From contig NZ_CP085224.1 in the NCBI RefSeq assembly GCF_044803115.1, forward strand, positions 992,001 to 1,056,000: DNA of 64,000 nucleotides. Direction: 5' to 3'. The notes below the pieces were generated by a model. It saw only the letters and a program-made list of their open reading frames with translations, searched no databases and was not told where the DNA came from. How positions within the stretch are numbered: position 1 is the stretch's first letter; the number at the start of each line of letters is the position of its first letter. A program made the translations under genes and the position numbers. Positions 8,991-17,166 of the stretch are shown one piece after another. Source of the DNA: Caenispirillum salinarum_A. Its GTDB lineage: Bacteria > Pseudomonadota > Alphaproteobacteria > Rhodospirillales > Rhodospirillaceae.

Positions 8991-9293
8991 ATGTCCGATG
9001 CTTTGAACGACCAGGACGCGCGGCACGAGCGCCGCCTGATCTTCAAGGTCTACGGCGGCCTCATGGCATTGCTGGGACTGACGCTGGCCGTGGCGATGGT
9101 GGACCTGGGGTGGGGGAACGTGGTCGCCAACCTGTCCATCGCCATCGCGAAGACGGTCCTCATCCTGTGGGTCTTCATGCACCTGCGCGAGGCGACGCCC
9201 ATGCTCCGCCTGTTCGCGCTGGCGGCGGTGATGTGGGTCGGCTTTCTGATCGTCCTTGGCCTGGGCGACTGGATGACGCGCGGCGCGTCCTGA
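8991..9293 (+). CDS. coxD: Cytochrome c oxidase subunit IV (prokaryotic type)
   Basis: This 100-aa protein has three helices and matches the bacterial subunit IV family: a charged N-terminus, then YGGLMALLGLTLAV, IAIAKTVLILWVFMHL and AAVMWVGFLIVLGLGD. The segment with FMHLRE is characteristic. I chose the ATG at 8991. A GTG six bases upstream (8985) is in frame, but it lies within the only ribosome-binding sequence (GGAGG at 8981-8985). It is the last gene of the respiratory operon; downstream is a short gap with a hairpin (stem CGGCGTC, 9332-9356) that lacks a T-run. Confidence 0.88.
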   Translation: MSDALNDQDARHERRLIFKVYGGLMALLGLTLAVAMVDLGWGNVVANLSIAIAKTVLILWVFMHLREATPMLRLFALAAVMWVGFLIVLGLGDWMTRGAS

Positions 9294-9411
9294 TCGAGCA
9301 CGTCCCGACGGGTGCATCCGCCGGAGGGAACCGGCGTCCACGCGGCAATGACGCCGACGTTCTGCCCGGTCTTCCTGCCGGCGCGGCACGGGCGGAAAAG
9401 GAGCCGAATTT

Positions 9412-9430
9412 AACGCGAGTCATTCTCAAT
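9412..9430. promoter_or_regulatory. Fur-like iron box upstream of the iron-uptake operon
   Basis: The segment GCGAGTCATTCTCA agrees at 12 of 14 positions with GAGAATCATTCTCA, a common variant of the Fur recognition sequence. It lies about 90 bases before the first gene of an iron-transport operon, where an iron repressor site is expected. The surrounding 60 bases are AT-richer than their neighbours. Binding by Fur rather than another family member (Irr, Mur) is inferred. Confidence 0.55.
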
Positions 9431-9511
9431 AGCGTTCGCACGTTGCTAACGTCCGGTACGGGCGGCGCTTCGGAAGCCCGCACCGCTACCGCTGCAAGGA
9501 GAGAATGACCC

Positions 9512-10315
9512 GTGATGACCCATCGCAGAACCCGGACCCGCTCGCTGATCGCGGCTGCCGTCGGAGCGCTCGTATTGCCGGCGCAAGCATTCGCAGATGG
9601 CGAAATAGGCGAGCATGTGCAGACCTACTGGAAGCACATGGACGAGTACGCCGCCGGCGTCGACCGCATGAACAGCGCGCTGGACGACCTTGTGGCGGAA
9701 GCAGAAGCCGGCGCCTTCGATGAAGCCGATGTCGACCGCCTCGTCGAGGTCTGGGAGGACGTCAAGGTGCACGGTGCAATCGAGGTGGTGGCGACGCCGC
9801 TTTACCCGCCCATCTGGGAAGGCATCTATGCCCTGCGGGACGCAGCCGCCGAAACGGCGTCCGCCGACGCCGTCGCCTCGGCCGCTGAGCAGACCTCGGT
9901 CGCACTGCACGAGGGGCTCGGGGCCCTGCGGCTGGCCACCTATCAGCATGAGATCGGGGAGGGGCCGGATTTGGCTGGCCGCGGTGCGCCCGCCGACGAT
10001 CCAATCCATGCCATCGAGGACCGCCTGTCGCAGGCCGTGGCCAAATACCAGGAAGGCCATGCCGATGATGCGAAGGCCCTGATCCACGACGCCTACTTCA
10101 ACTATTTCGAGGGCATCGAAGGGGCACTGATCGAGCAGGATGCCGCGTTGGTCACCACCCTGGAGGAGGACTTCAACGGCGCCCTGCCGAACCTGATCAA
10201 CCGGGGCGCTTCGGTCGAGGACATTCGCGGTCAGGTCAACGCGATGATGGAGAAGCTGCACAGGGCCGAGGATCTGCTGGCCAAGGCCGAGAACGACAAG
10301 GGAGACGTATTCTAA
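9512..10315 (+). CDS. Periplasmic protein related to the extracytoplasmic domain of FTR1 iron permeases
   Basis: This 267-aa protein has a cleavable signal peptide (to about residue 28, LPAQAFA). The rest is mostly helical and acidic. The C-terminal half, with ALIHDAYFNYFEGIEGAL and a following RDAxLV-like EQDAALVTTLEEDF, resembles the periplasmic four-helix domain fused to FTR1-type iron permeases in bacteria and distantly recalls imelysin/EfeO proteins. No permease domain follows; instead an ABC transporter does. A role in periplasmic iron binding or delivery is likely from context. The start is GTG 9512 or ATG 9515; AAGGAGAG at 9496-9503 fits either. It is the first gene of the operon, one base before the next gene. 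Confidence 0.65.
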   Translation: MMTHRRTRTRSLIAAAVGALVLPAQAFADGEIGEHVQTYWKHMDEYAAGVDRMNSALDDLVAEAEAGAFDEADVDRLVEVWEDVKVHGAIEVVATPLYPPIWEGIYALRDAAAETASADAVASAAEQTSVALHEGLGALRLATYQHEIGEGPDLAGRGAPADDPIHAIEDRLSQAVAKYQEGHADDAKALIHDAYFNYFEGIEGALIEQDAALVTTLEEDFNGALPNLINRGASVEDIRGQVNAMMEKLHRAEDLLAKAENDKGDVF

Positions 10316-10316
10316 G

Positions 10317-11360
10317 ATGGAACGGCGGACGTTTGTGAAAGGCGCCGTCGCACTGGGTGCCCTCGGAGCGGCTGGTCCTCTCCGGGGCATCAGGCCGGCC
10401 CGCGCGGTCCAGACGGGCGCGGAGTCCGTCGATGACCTCCCGCCGCTTCGCGGCAGCCTGACCGTCTACATGGGACGGGGCGAGGGCGGGCTGTACACCG
10501 AGGTGATCGACGCCATCCGCAAGAGGAACCCGGCCCTGGAATTGTCCGTGAGGCGGGCTCCCGCGGCCTCTCTCGCCAACACGTTGATCCAGGAGAACCG
10601 GTTCGGCGGACCTCGGGCCGACCTGTTCTGGTCGATCGACGCCAGCACGCTCGGCGTGGTGATCGGCGAGGGCATGGCGCGGCCGGTTCCGGAAAGGCTG
10701 CATGCCCTGGTCGATCCCGCCTTCCGCTATCCGGGGCTTGCGCCGCTGTCCGGTCGCATCCGCACGGTGGTCTACAACCCCGCGAGGCTGGATGCCGCGG
10801 CCTTGCCGTCGTCGATCATGGCGTACGCCGACAGCGACCTGAGCATCGGTTGGGCTCCCGCCTACGGGGCCTTCCAGTCGTTCCTCACGGCCATGCGTCT
10901 TCTGGAAGGCGAGGATGCGGCCCGCGCCTGGATCAGGGGCATAAAGCCACGGGCCACCGAGTTCGCCGGAGAGCTGGGCGCGGTGATGGCCGTGGAGCGG
11001 GGCGACGTCGATGTCGCCTTCGCCAACCACTACTACACGCTGCGCCTGAAGCAGGGAAAGCCGGAGGCGGACGTCGGCATCACCTTCACCCGCGATGATG
11101 CCGGGTCGTTGATGAACACCTCCGGCGTGGTGCTGCTGCGGGAGGGCGATCTGCAGGTCGACTTCATCCGCTACCTGCTGTCGAAGGAGGTGCAGTCCTA
11201 CCTGTCGCGGGAGGCCTTCGAGATACCCATGGTGCCGGGCGTGCCCACGCCCGGGGCTCTGCCGCCGCAGGACGACCTCCACCCGCCGAAGATCGATCTG
11301 ACACGGCTTTCGGACGTGCAGCCGACCCTGGATCTGCTGCGGGAAACGGGGGTGCTGTGA
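10317..11360 (+). CDS. Iron(III) ABC transporter substrate-binding protein (FbpA-like)
   Basis: This 347-aa protein carries a Tat signal (ERRTFVKGAVALGALG) ending near residue 30. The mature part is a class II periplasmic binding protein of the ferric/2-aminoethylphosphonate group: GSLTVYMGRGEGG at the start, the hinge region VYNPARL, and the double tyrosine in FANHYYTL where iron-binding members have their Tyr ligands. It would capture ferric iron and hand it to the permease encoded next. Tat export suggests folding, or metal control, before secretion. The start ATG is one base after the previous stop, and the stop overlaps the GTG start of the permease. Confidence 0.82.
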   Translation: MERRTFVKGAVALGALGAAGPLRGIRPARAVQTGAESVDDLPPLRGSLTVYMGRGEGGLYTEVIDAIRKRNPALELSVRRAPAASLANTLIQENRFGGPRADLFWSIDASTLGVVIGEGMARPVPERLHALVDPAFRYPGLAPLSGRIRTVVYNPARLDAAALPSSIMAYADSDLSIGWAPAYGAFQSFLTAMRLLEGEDAARAWIRGIKPRATEFAGELGAVMAVERGDVDVAFANHYYTLRLKQGKPEADVGITFTRDDAGSLMNTSGVVLLREGDLQVDFIRYLLSKEVQSYLSREAFEIPMVPGVPTPGALPPQDDLHPPKIDLTRLSDVQPTLDLLRETGVL

Positions 11361-12874
11361 GGAATGGCGGAAGGCCCTGGAAAGCGCGCCGACGCCTTTC
11401 GGTGCCGCTCATCCTGAGCGCGCTGGTCGCGGCGGCGGTGGTGCTGCCGGTCGGGGTGCTTGCCTATCTCGGCCTGGGGGCTGACGTGGCCCTTTCCGGC
11501 CGGACGGGCGAGATCGTGCTCAACACGGTGCTGCTGGCGGCCCTGACGGCCGGGGGCTCGGTGCTGATCGGAGTGCCGCTCGCGTTCGTGGTGGCCTACG
11601 GAGACCTGCCGGCGCGGCGGTTCTGGACCGGCCTGCTGGCGGCGCCGCTGGCCATTCCCAGTTACGTGGGCGCGTTCGCCTTTTTCGCCGGCTTCGGGCC
11701 GGGCGGCGAGATCGACACGCTGACCGGCCTCGCCCTGCCCACTGTCACCGGCCTGCCGGGGGCGGCGCTGGTGATGACGCTCTATACGTACCCCTTTGTC
11801 TTCCTGACGACGCGGGCCGCGCTGCGGAACCTGGACGGCAGCGCGGTGGAGGCGGCGCGGCTGCTCGGCCTGCCGCTTCGGGCCGCGCTGGCGCAGGTGG
11901 TGCTGCCGCGCGTGAAGAACGGCATTGCGGTCGGCGCCCTTCTGGCGGCGCTGTATGCGCTGTCCGACTTCGGCACGCCGGCGATCATGCGGCTGGACAC
12001 CTTCACCCGCGTGATCTTCGTCGAGTACAACGCCTTCGGTCTCGACCGCGCCGCCCTCCTGTCCCTTTACCTGCTGGCCCTGGTGGCGGTCATCCTGTGG
12101 CTCGAAGCCCGCGTGGGGGCGGTCCGCGAAGCACCGGGGCGGCCGTTTCGCATGCGCCTGTCCCGGACGGTCAAGGCCGCGAGCATGGCCGGCGCGCTGG
12201 TCGTCAGCGGGACGGCCATTCTGGTGCCGGTTGGCCTGTTCGCATCATGGCTGATGCGCGAGGGGGCCGGCGCCTTCAGCCCCGACTATGTCGTCAATTC
12301 CACCTATGCCTCGCTTCTCGCCGCGGTCGCCGCCGTGGCCGCCGCGTTGCCCGTGGCGGTAGCGGCGTCGCAGGGGCGTTTCGGCCGGCTGCTGGAGCGC
12401 GTCACCTACGTCGGCTTCGGCGTGCCAGGGATCGTGCTGGGCACGGCGCTTGTGGTGGTGGGCCTCTACTCCGGCTTTCTGTATCAGTCGCTGGCGCTGC
12501 TGGTCCTGGCCTACGTGATCCGGTTCCTGCCGCTTGCCGTCGGCAACACGCGGTCGACGCTGGACCGGGCGGGCGGCAACGTGGCCGGGGCGGCCCGCCT
12601 GCTGGGCGCGGGTCCGGTGGAGACGTTCCGGCGCGTCACCCTGCCGCTGGCGCTGCCCGGCATTCTCGCCGGCGCCGCGCTCGTCTTCCTGGAGGTGATG
12701 CGCGAACTGCCGGCCACTCTGTTGTTGCGTCCGACGGGCTTCGATACCCTCGCCACGTATCTTTGGCGGGTGTACGAGGCGGGCCATTTCGGTCTCGGCG
12801 CCGTGCCGGCGGTCCTGCTGGTGGCTGTTTCCGCCGTGGCGGTGGTGATCATGTTGCGCGGCGAGAAGGACTGA
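11357..12874 (+). CDS. Iron(III) ABC transporter permease, fused double domain (FbpB-like)
   Basis: This 505-aa protein has two tandem BPD_transp_1 permease domains (about residues 55-260 and 310-500), as in FbpB/SfuB. Each half has an EAA loop: AARLLGLPLRAALAQVVLPRV in the first and AARLLGAGPVETFRRVTLPL in the second. Twelve helices are expected. It begins with GTG (11357) overlapping the binding-protein stop, an arrangement that couples translation. It would form the membrane channel for ferric iron and work with the ATPase that follows 17 bases downstream. Confidence 0.87.
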   Translation: MRNGGRPWKARRRLSVPLILSALVAAAVVLPVGVLAYLGLGADVALSGRTGEIVLNTVLLAALTAGGSVLIGVPLAFVVAYGDLPARRFWTGLLAAPLAIPSYVGAFAFFAGFGPGGEIDTLTGLALPTVTGLPGAALVMTLYTYPFVFLTTRAALRNLDGSAVEAARLLGLPLRAALAQVVLPRVKNGIAVGALLAALYALSDFGTPAIMRLDTFTRVIFVEYNAFGLDRAALLSLYLLALVAVILWLEARVGAVREAPGRPFRMRLSRTVKAASMAGALVVSGTAILVPVGLFASWLMREGAGAFSPDYVVNSTYASLLAAVAAVAAALPVAVAASQGRFGRLLERVTYVGFGVPGIVLGTALVVVGLYSGFLYQSLALLVLAYVIRFLPLAVGNTRSTLDRAGGNVAGAARLLGAGPVETFRRVTLPLALPGILAGAALVFLEVMRELPATLLLRPTGFDTLATYLWRVYEAGHFGLGAVPAVLLVAVSAVAVVIMLRGEKD

Positions 12875-12891
12875 GGCGAGGCAAACGCTGG

Positions 12892-13971
12892 ATGCTTGAA
12901 ATTCGGAACCTGACGGTCAGCTATGGCGGCACCCTCGCGGTGCGCGATCTCAGCCTGCATGTGGACGACGGAGAGATCGTGACGCTGCTTGGCCCCACCG
13001 GCTGCGGCAAGAGCACGACCCTGCGCGTCGTGGCCGGACTGGAGGAGGCTTGCGGCGGTGAAATCTTCATCGGCGGCCGCCGTGTCAGCGGCGGTTCGTT
13101 CGTTCCGCCGGACAAGCGCAACATCGGCATGGTGTTCCAGGACTTCGCGCTCTTTCCGCACCTGACGGTGGCGCAGAATGTCGGGTTCCGGCTGGAGCGG
13201 TCCGCGCCGGTTGACCGGTGGCTGCGCTGGCTGGGGTTGGAGGCGCATCGCGACGCCATGCCCGGCACCCTGTCCGGCGGCCAGAAGCAGCGCGTGGCGC
13301 TCGCCCGCTGCCTCGCCCACGAGCCGGGGCTGGTGCTGCTCGACGAGCCGCTGTCCAACCTGGATGCCTCTCTCAAGGACAGCCTGCGGTGGGACATCCA
13401 CGAGACGCTGAAGGAGGCCAGGGTGCCCGCCATCTGGGTGACCCACGACCAGAACGAGGCGCTCTCGATCGGCGACCGCGTCGGAGTCATGAACGGCGGC
13501 ACCCTGGAGCAGCTTGCCCCGCCTGATGTGTGCTTCTGCGACCCCGCCACCCGCTTCGTCGCCGAATTCCTGGGCGAAGCTTCCTTCCTGCCCGGCGACG
13601 TGGCTGACGATGGGGTGATAGTGCACACGGCTGTCGGCCCCGTTGCCGGCGATCGCCGCATCGCGGCTGTGGGACGTGCCGTGGATGTGCTCTTCCGGCC
13701 CGATGATCTGTCGCTCAGGCGGGATGCGCTGGCACCGGCGACGATCGCCTGGGCAAGATATGAAGGCGGGACGCGCCTCTACGGCGTTACCGTCGGCGAG
13801 GGCGGAGCCGGCCCGCTGGTCAAGGTGCGCACAAATCACGAGATGCGCCTGGCACCGGGCGACCGTGTCCGACTGCATGTCGAGTCCACCCATCCCCTGG
13901 CCGTGTTTCCCCGTGCCGGCGGAACACCACCCTCAATGGCCGAAGCCGAGCCCCAATCCGCGAATTGCTGA
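12892..13971 (+). CDS. Iron(III) ABC transporter ATP-binding protein (FbpC-like)
   Basis: This 359-aa ATPase has Walker A GPTGCGKST, a Q-loop in VFQDFALFPHL, the signature LSGGQKQR, Walker B LVLLDEP and the switch histidine in WVTHDQNEAL. Residues about 245-345 form the TOBE/OB-type regulatory region seen in FbpC/PotA-type ATPases. I chose the ATG at 12892 because upstream in-frame codons lie inside the permease gene. It completes a classical A-B-C ferric uptake set. The last 15 residues are rich in Pro/Glu and have no evident function. Confidence 0.88.
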   Translation: MLEIRNLTVSYGGTLAVRDLSLHVDDGEIVTLLGPTGCGKSTTLRVVAGLEEACGGEIFIGGRRVSGGSFVPPDKRNIGMVFQDFALFPHLTVAQNVGFRLERSAPVDRWLRWLGLEAHRDAMPGTLSGGQKQRVALARCLAHEPGLVLLDEPLSNLDASLKDSLRWDIHETLKEARVPAIWVTHDQNEALSIGDRVGVMNGGTLEQLAPPDVCFCDPATRFVAEFLGEASFLPGDVADDGVIVHTAVGPVAGDRRIAAVGRAVDVLFRPDDLSLRRDALAPATIAWARYEGGTRLYGVTVGEGGAGPLVKVRTNHEMRLAPGDRVRLHVESTHPLAVFPRAGGTPPSMAEAEPQSANC

Positions 13972-13993
13972 CCGGCCTCGCGAGGCGGCAGAT

Positions 13994-14017
13994 CCGGGCG
14001 GCCGCAAGGCCACCCGG
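13994..14017 (+). terminator. Hairpin after fbpC-like gene
   Basis: Arms CCGGGCGGCC and GGCCACCCGG pair with one mismatch around a GCAA tetraloop. It begins 22 bases after the stop codon. No T-run follows, so it may stabilise the message or need Rho to terminate. Confidence 0.3.
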
Positions 14018-14164
14018 CGCGCGGCGCGTGTCCGGATGGTACGCGACCGCCACCCCGCCGGACCGATCGCCGGAGGGGTCTGGGCACGGGAGGCGGCTGC
14101 TCGCCATGTGCAATTAAGAAGCGGTTGCGGGGAAGGTCCTTACACGGTATGTGGATGCTCTCAG

Positions 14165-14183
14165 GCAAATGCGGATCATTTGC
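14165..14183. promoter_or_regulatory. Perfect palindromic operator, Fur-box-like, before the haem protein gene
   Basis: GCAAATG and CATTTGC form a perfect 7-5-7 inverted repeat of 19 bases. It matches the 19-base Fur consensus at 12 positions by my hand count. A second small palindrome, CAATT-ct-AATTG, follows at 14184-14195. The site is 57 bases before the start codon at 14240, a good position for a repressor. Which protein binds it is inferred from the iron context. Confidence 0.5.
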
Positions 14184-14239
14184 AATTCTAATTGTGGTTG
14201 ATGACGGCCGCGGGCCGAAAGCATGGAGGGGTGTCGCCC

Positions 14240-15376
14240 ATGGTGCTGTACGAGAGGGTAATCACACAGGTGGCGCTGGCTGCCGTCGCGGTGGCGGCGG
14301 GGCCGGCGTTGGCTGCCGGAGACGGGGAGGCGCCCGCCGGCGTGGACTCCGGTTTGCATCTGGTTTCTTACCGAACCGCCGGGTCCGTCGCCGTCGATGG
14401 CAAGGATGGCGGCGAGTGGGCGGCGGCGGCGCCGCTGATCGTCACCGTCGACGAACTCCCCTACAAGCCCGACACCGGCTATCGGGGCATCGACGCCACG
14501 GATGTTGAAATCCGGTCGCTGCACGACGAAGGCCATCTCTACATGCTGTTCCGCTGGGCCGATCCCACGCTGAGCACGGCGCGCTGGCCCTGGGTCAAGC
14601 AGGCCGACGGCGGCTGGAAGCAGATGAAGGCGCTTGACAGCACCGGGCACGAGAACGACTGGTACGAAGACAAGCTCTCGGTGTTCTGGCACATCAACGA
14701 GCGCGGCTTCGAGAAGAAGGGCTGCGACATGTCGTGCCACATCGCCGCCGACGGCTGGCTCGACGGTGTGCGGGACAGCTCGGCCGGGCGGCACTACACC
14801 GACCAGCCGGGCGAAACGCTGGACATGTGGCACTGGAAGAGCGCCCGCACGAATCCCGTGGGCCAGGCGGACGACCAGTTCGTCAATGACGACCGCAAGG
14901 ATGGCCCGGGCAATTGGGGCCGCAACTCCGACATCAAGCACGGCGGCGGCTACTTCACCAACATCAACGCCGACAAGACCGGCCCGGCGTGGATGAGCGC
15001 CAGGGGCGGCGACAGCAATTACGTGCTCGACGCCGAGAAGGTCCCCTTCGATGACAGCCGTTTCAAGGCCGGCGACATGCTGGGCGGCGTGGTCGCGGCG
15101 CCCTTTATCGGACCGGAAGCCGACGTGACCGCCACCGGCCGCTGGCACGACGGCGAGTGGACGCTCGAAATCCGTCGCGCGCTGGTGACGACGGGCGAGG
15201 GCTCGGACATGCACGACGTGCAGTTCACCGACCTTTCGAAGCCCTATCACTTCGGCGTCGGCGTGTTCGATAACACGCAGATCAACCACCTCTACCACCG
15301 CAAGGCGATCACGATGACGTTCGAGCCGGCATACACGGCCGGCCTGGACGGCAGCGAGCAGGAGGCCCGTCGATGA
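14240..15376 (+). CDS. Periplasmic haem-binding protein, ethylbenzene dehydrogenase gamma-subunit type
   Basis: This 378-aa protein has a signal peptide (to about residue 24, AAGPALA) and then an EB_dh-type haem-binding beta-sandwich domain, as in the gamma subunits of type II DMSO-reductase-family enzymes: AVDGKDGGEWAAA at the start, repeated Trp-rich strands, and HYTDQPGETLDMWHWKSAR. A sequence CDMSCH at residues 162-167 is a CX3CH motif that might bind haem covalently in a non-standard way. I chose ATG 14240, preceded by GGAGGGG at 14226-14232. The stop overlaps the next gene (ATGA), which encodes a transmembrane reductase, so it probably exchanges electrons with it in the periplasm. No catalytic molybdenum subunit is nearby. 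Confidence 0.75.
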   Translation: MVLYERVITQVALAAVAVAAGPALAAGDGEAPAGVDSGLHLVSYRTAGSVAVDGKDGGEWAAAAPLIVTVDELPYKPDTGYRGIDATDVEIRSLHDEGHLYMLFRWADPTLSTARWPWVKQADGGWKQMKALDSTGHENDWYEDKLSVFWHINERGFEKKGCDMSCHIAADGWLDGVRDSSAGRHYTDQPGETLDMWHWKSARTNPVGQADDQFVNDDRKDGPGNWGRNSDIKHGGGYFTNINADKTGPAWMSARGGDSNYVLDAEKVPFDDSRFKAGDMLGGVVAAPFIGPEADVTATGRWHDGEWTLEIRRALVTTGEGSDMHDVQFTDLSKPYHFGVGVFDNTQINHLYHRKAITMTFEPAYTAGLDGSEQEARR

Positions 15377-17022
15377 ACACGGCAACACTCGCCGCCGCCC
15401 CCCGGACGACCCGCCTCGCCCGCGCCGCCTCCGGGCGGCCGGAGGTATGGCTCGGTCTGCCCTGGCTCGCGGCCTTCTTCGCCGTGGTCGCCTGGCAGGC
15501 CTGGCTCGGCTTCACTTACGACTCGAACGACACGACCAATATCTTCCTTCAGATCGGACGCGCCGCCGCCTATGCGCTGCTGCCCGTGCTCGCCGTGATG
15601 TGGCTGCCGGTGCTGCGCAACGTCACGACGGTGGTGGAGGCGTCGCGCTTTGGCCGTTTCCTGCCGCTTGAAGGGGCCCGTGCCGCCCACCGCTGGCTTG
15701 GCCACCTGCTGATGGCGCTGGCGCTGATCCACGGCAGCCAGTATCTGGTCTACTTCGGCACCCTGAACGCCCCCTTCACCGACGTGCTGTTCGGCGAGGA
15801 GCCGGACCTCGTGCGGTCGATGCGCACCACCATGTACGACTACGTCACCGATGACGCCGACATCGCGACAGTCGAGCGGTGGATCGGCACCGGCATGCCG
15901 GTCGGCGTCTACGAGACGGAGGTGCATCCGATCATCCAGCGCGACTGCGCCAAGTGCCACAACCCTACGGCCACCCGCAGCTATGCGGTCAACCACCTGC
16001 CCATGACCAACTATGAGGAGGTGGTCTCGTGGGCCCGGCAGGGCGTGGAGTCGCGGCAGTTCCGCATCGTCGTCAGCGGCCTGCTGATGCTGGTGCTGTT
16101 CGCCGCCCTGTGGGCGACCTCGCTGGCGGCGGTGCGACGCAGGGCGCACCATGTCTACCAGGTGACCCATCGCCTGGGTTACGTGGCGGCGCTGCTGGCG
16201 TTGCTGCACATTCCGAGCCTGAGCTGGATCGTCGCGCCGATCCTGGTGCTGGTCGTGGAAGTCTACCTGTCGCGCCATCGCCGGCTTTACCGCAACCGCC
16301 CGGCGACGCTGACGCGCTTCAGCGACGGGATGCTGCGGATGAACATCGCCCGGCCGCAGGGCATGACGATCGCCGCCGGGCACTACGTGCAGGTGCGCGT
16401 CCGCGACTTCGGCAGCGACGAATGGCACGCCTTCTCCCTGACCGGACACCCGGAAGAGGGCGACGACATCGTCCTCAAGATCCGCGTCGCCGGTGACTGG
16501 ACGCAGCAGCTTGACAGGCTCGTCGCCGACCGGACGGAGCGGAGGCTTGAAGTGGACGTTCGGGGTCCCTTTGCCAGCCCGGCCGCCCAGGCCCTTCAGC
16601 GCCGGGACTGGCTGCTGGTTGCCGGCGGTGTCGGGTTCGCGCCGTTCCTCGGACTGCTCCGCCATCTGGCGTCGGCCGATGAAAAGCCGCGGCATGTCCA
16701 TGTGGTGTGGGCCATGCGGGACGCTTCCATGCTCAAGTGGATCGAGCCGGTGGCCGAACGCCTCGCCTCCACCCGGGGCATAAGCCTGCACTGGCACGTC
16801 TATCTGACGGGCGACGCCGCGAAGATGCCGGCGATCGAGGCGCCGGCCGACATCGCCGTGCAGCGCGGACGGCCCGACTGGCCGCATCTGCTGGACCGGA
16901 TCGCCGAGGGCAGCCCGTCGCTCTCCTGCTTCATCTGCGCGCCGCGCGGCATGATTGAGGACGTCGCCGGCCGCTGCCGCAGCCGCGGCTGGGCGGTCCG
17001 CACGGAGCTGTTCGCGGGCTGA
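15373..17022 (+). CDS. Ferric-reductase-like transmembrane flavocytochrome with an inserted haem c motif
   Basis: This 549-aa protein has a six-helix ferric reductase/NADPH-oxidase membrane core. Haem b ligand pairs are seen in HRWLGHLLMALALIH and in THRLGYVAALLALLH. The C-terminal half is an FAD/NAD(P)H reductase: HAFSLTG for FAD and GGVGFAPFLGLL for the nucleotide. Unusually, the long loop between the second and third parts of the core (about residues 130-215) holds CAKCH at 192-196, a c-type haem site, following VHPIIQRD. This gives a possible electron path from cytoplasmic NAD(P)H through FAD and b haems to a periplasmic c haem and on to the co-transcribed haem protein. Iron reduction for the adjacent transporter is an attractive but unproven role. 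Confidence 0.78.
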   Translation: MNTATLAAAPRTTRLARAASGRPEVWLGLPWLAAFFAVVAWQAWLGFTYDSNDTTNIFLQIGRAAAYALLPVLAVMWLPVLRNVTTVVEASRFGRFLPLEGARAAHRWLGHLLMALALIHGSQYLVYFGTLNAPFTDVLFGEEPDLVRSMRTTMYDYVTDDADIATVERWIGTGMPVGVYETEVHPIIQRDCAKCHNPTATRSYAVNHLPMTNYEEVVSWARQGVESRQFRIVVSGLLMLVLFAALWATSLAAVRRRAHHVYQVTHRLGYVAALLALLHIPSLSWIVAPILVLVVEVYLSRHRRLYRNRPATLTRFSDGMLRMNIARPQGMTIAAGHYVQVRVRDFGSDEWHAFSLTGHPEEGDDIVLKIRVAGDWTQQLDRLVADRTERRLEVDVRGPFASPAAQALQRRDWLLVAGGVGFAPFLGLLRHLASADEKPRHVHVVWAMRDASMLKWIEPVAERLASTRGISLHWHVYLTGDAAKMPAIEAPADIAVQRGRPDWPHLLDRIAEGSPSLSCFICAPRGMIEDVAGRCRSRGWAVRTELFAG

Positions 17023-17049
17023 CCGAAAGGGTCGGTTCATCGGAACCAG

Positions 17050-17078
17050 TGGCGGCACGCGCCCGATGCGTGCCGCCA
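17050..17078 (+). terminator. Strong hairpin after the reductase gene
   Basis: TGGCGGCACGC and GCGTGCCGCCA form a perfect 11-bp stem with a 7-base loop, 27 bases after the stop of the reductase gene. There is no following T-run, so it is a likely transcript end or stabiliser rather than a textbook terminator. Confidence 0.4.
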
Positions 17079-17166
17079 CAGCCGTGCCCGGATGACGGCG
17101 CAGGCCCACCACCGCGCCGTGGCCGGCCCGCCGGAGACCCGTCGAGGAGAGCGATGGGCGCCGCCA

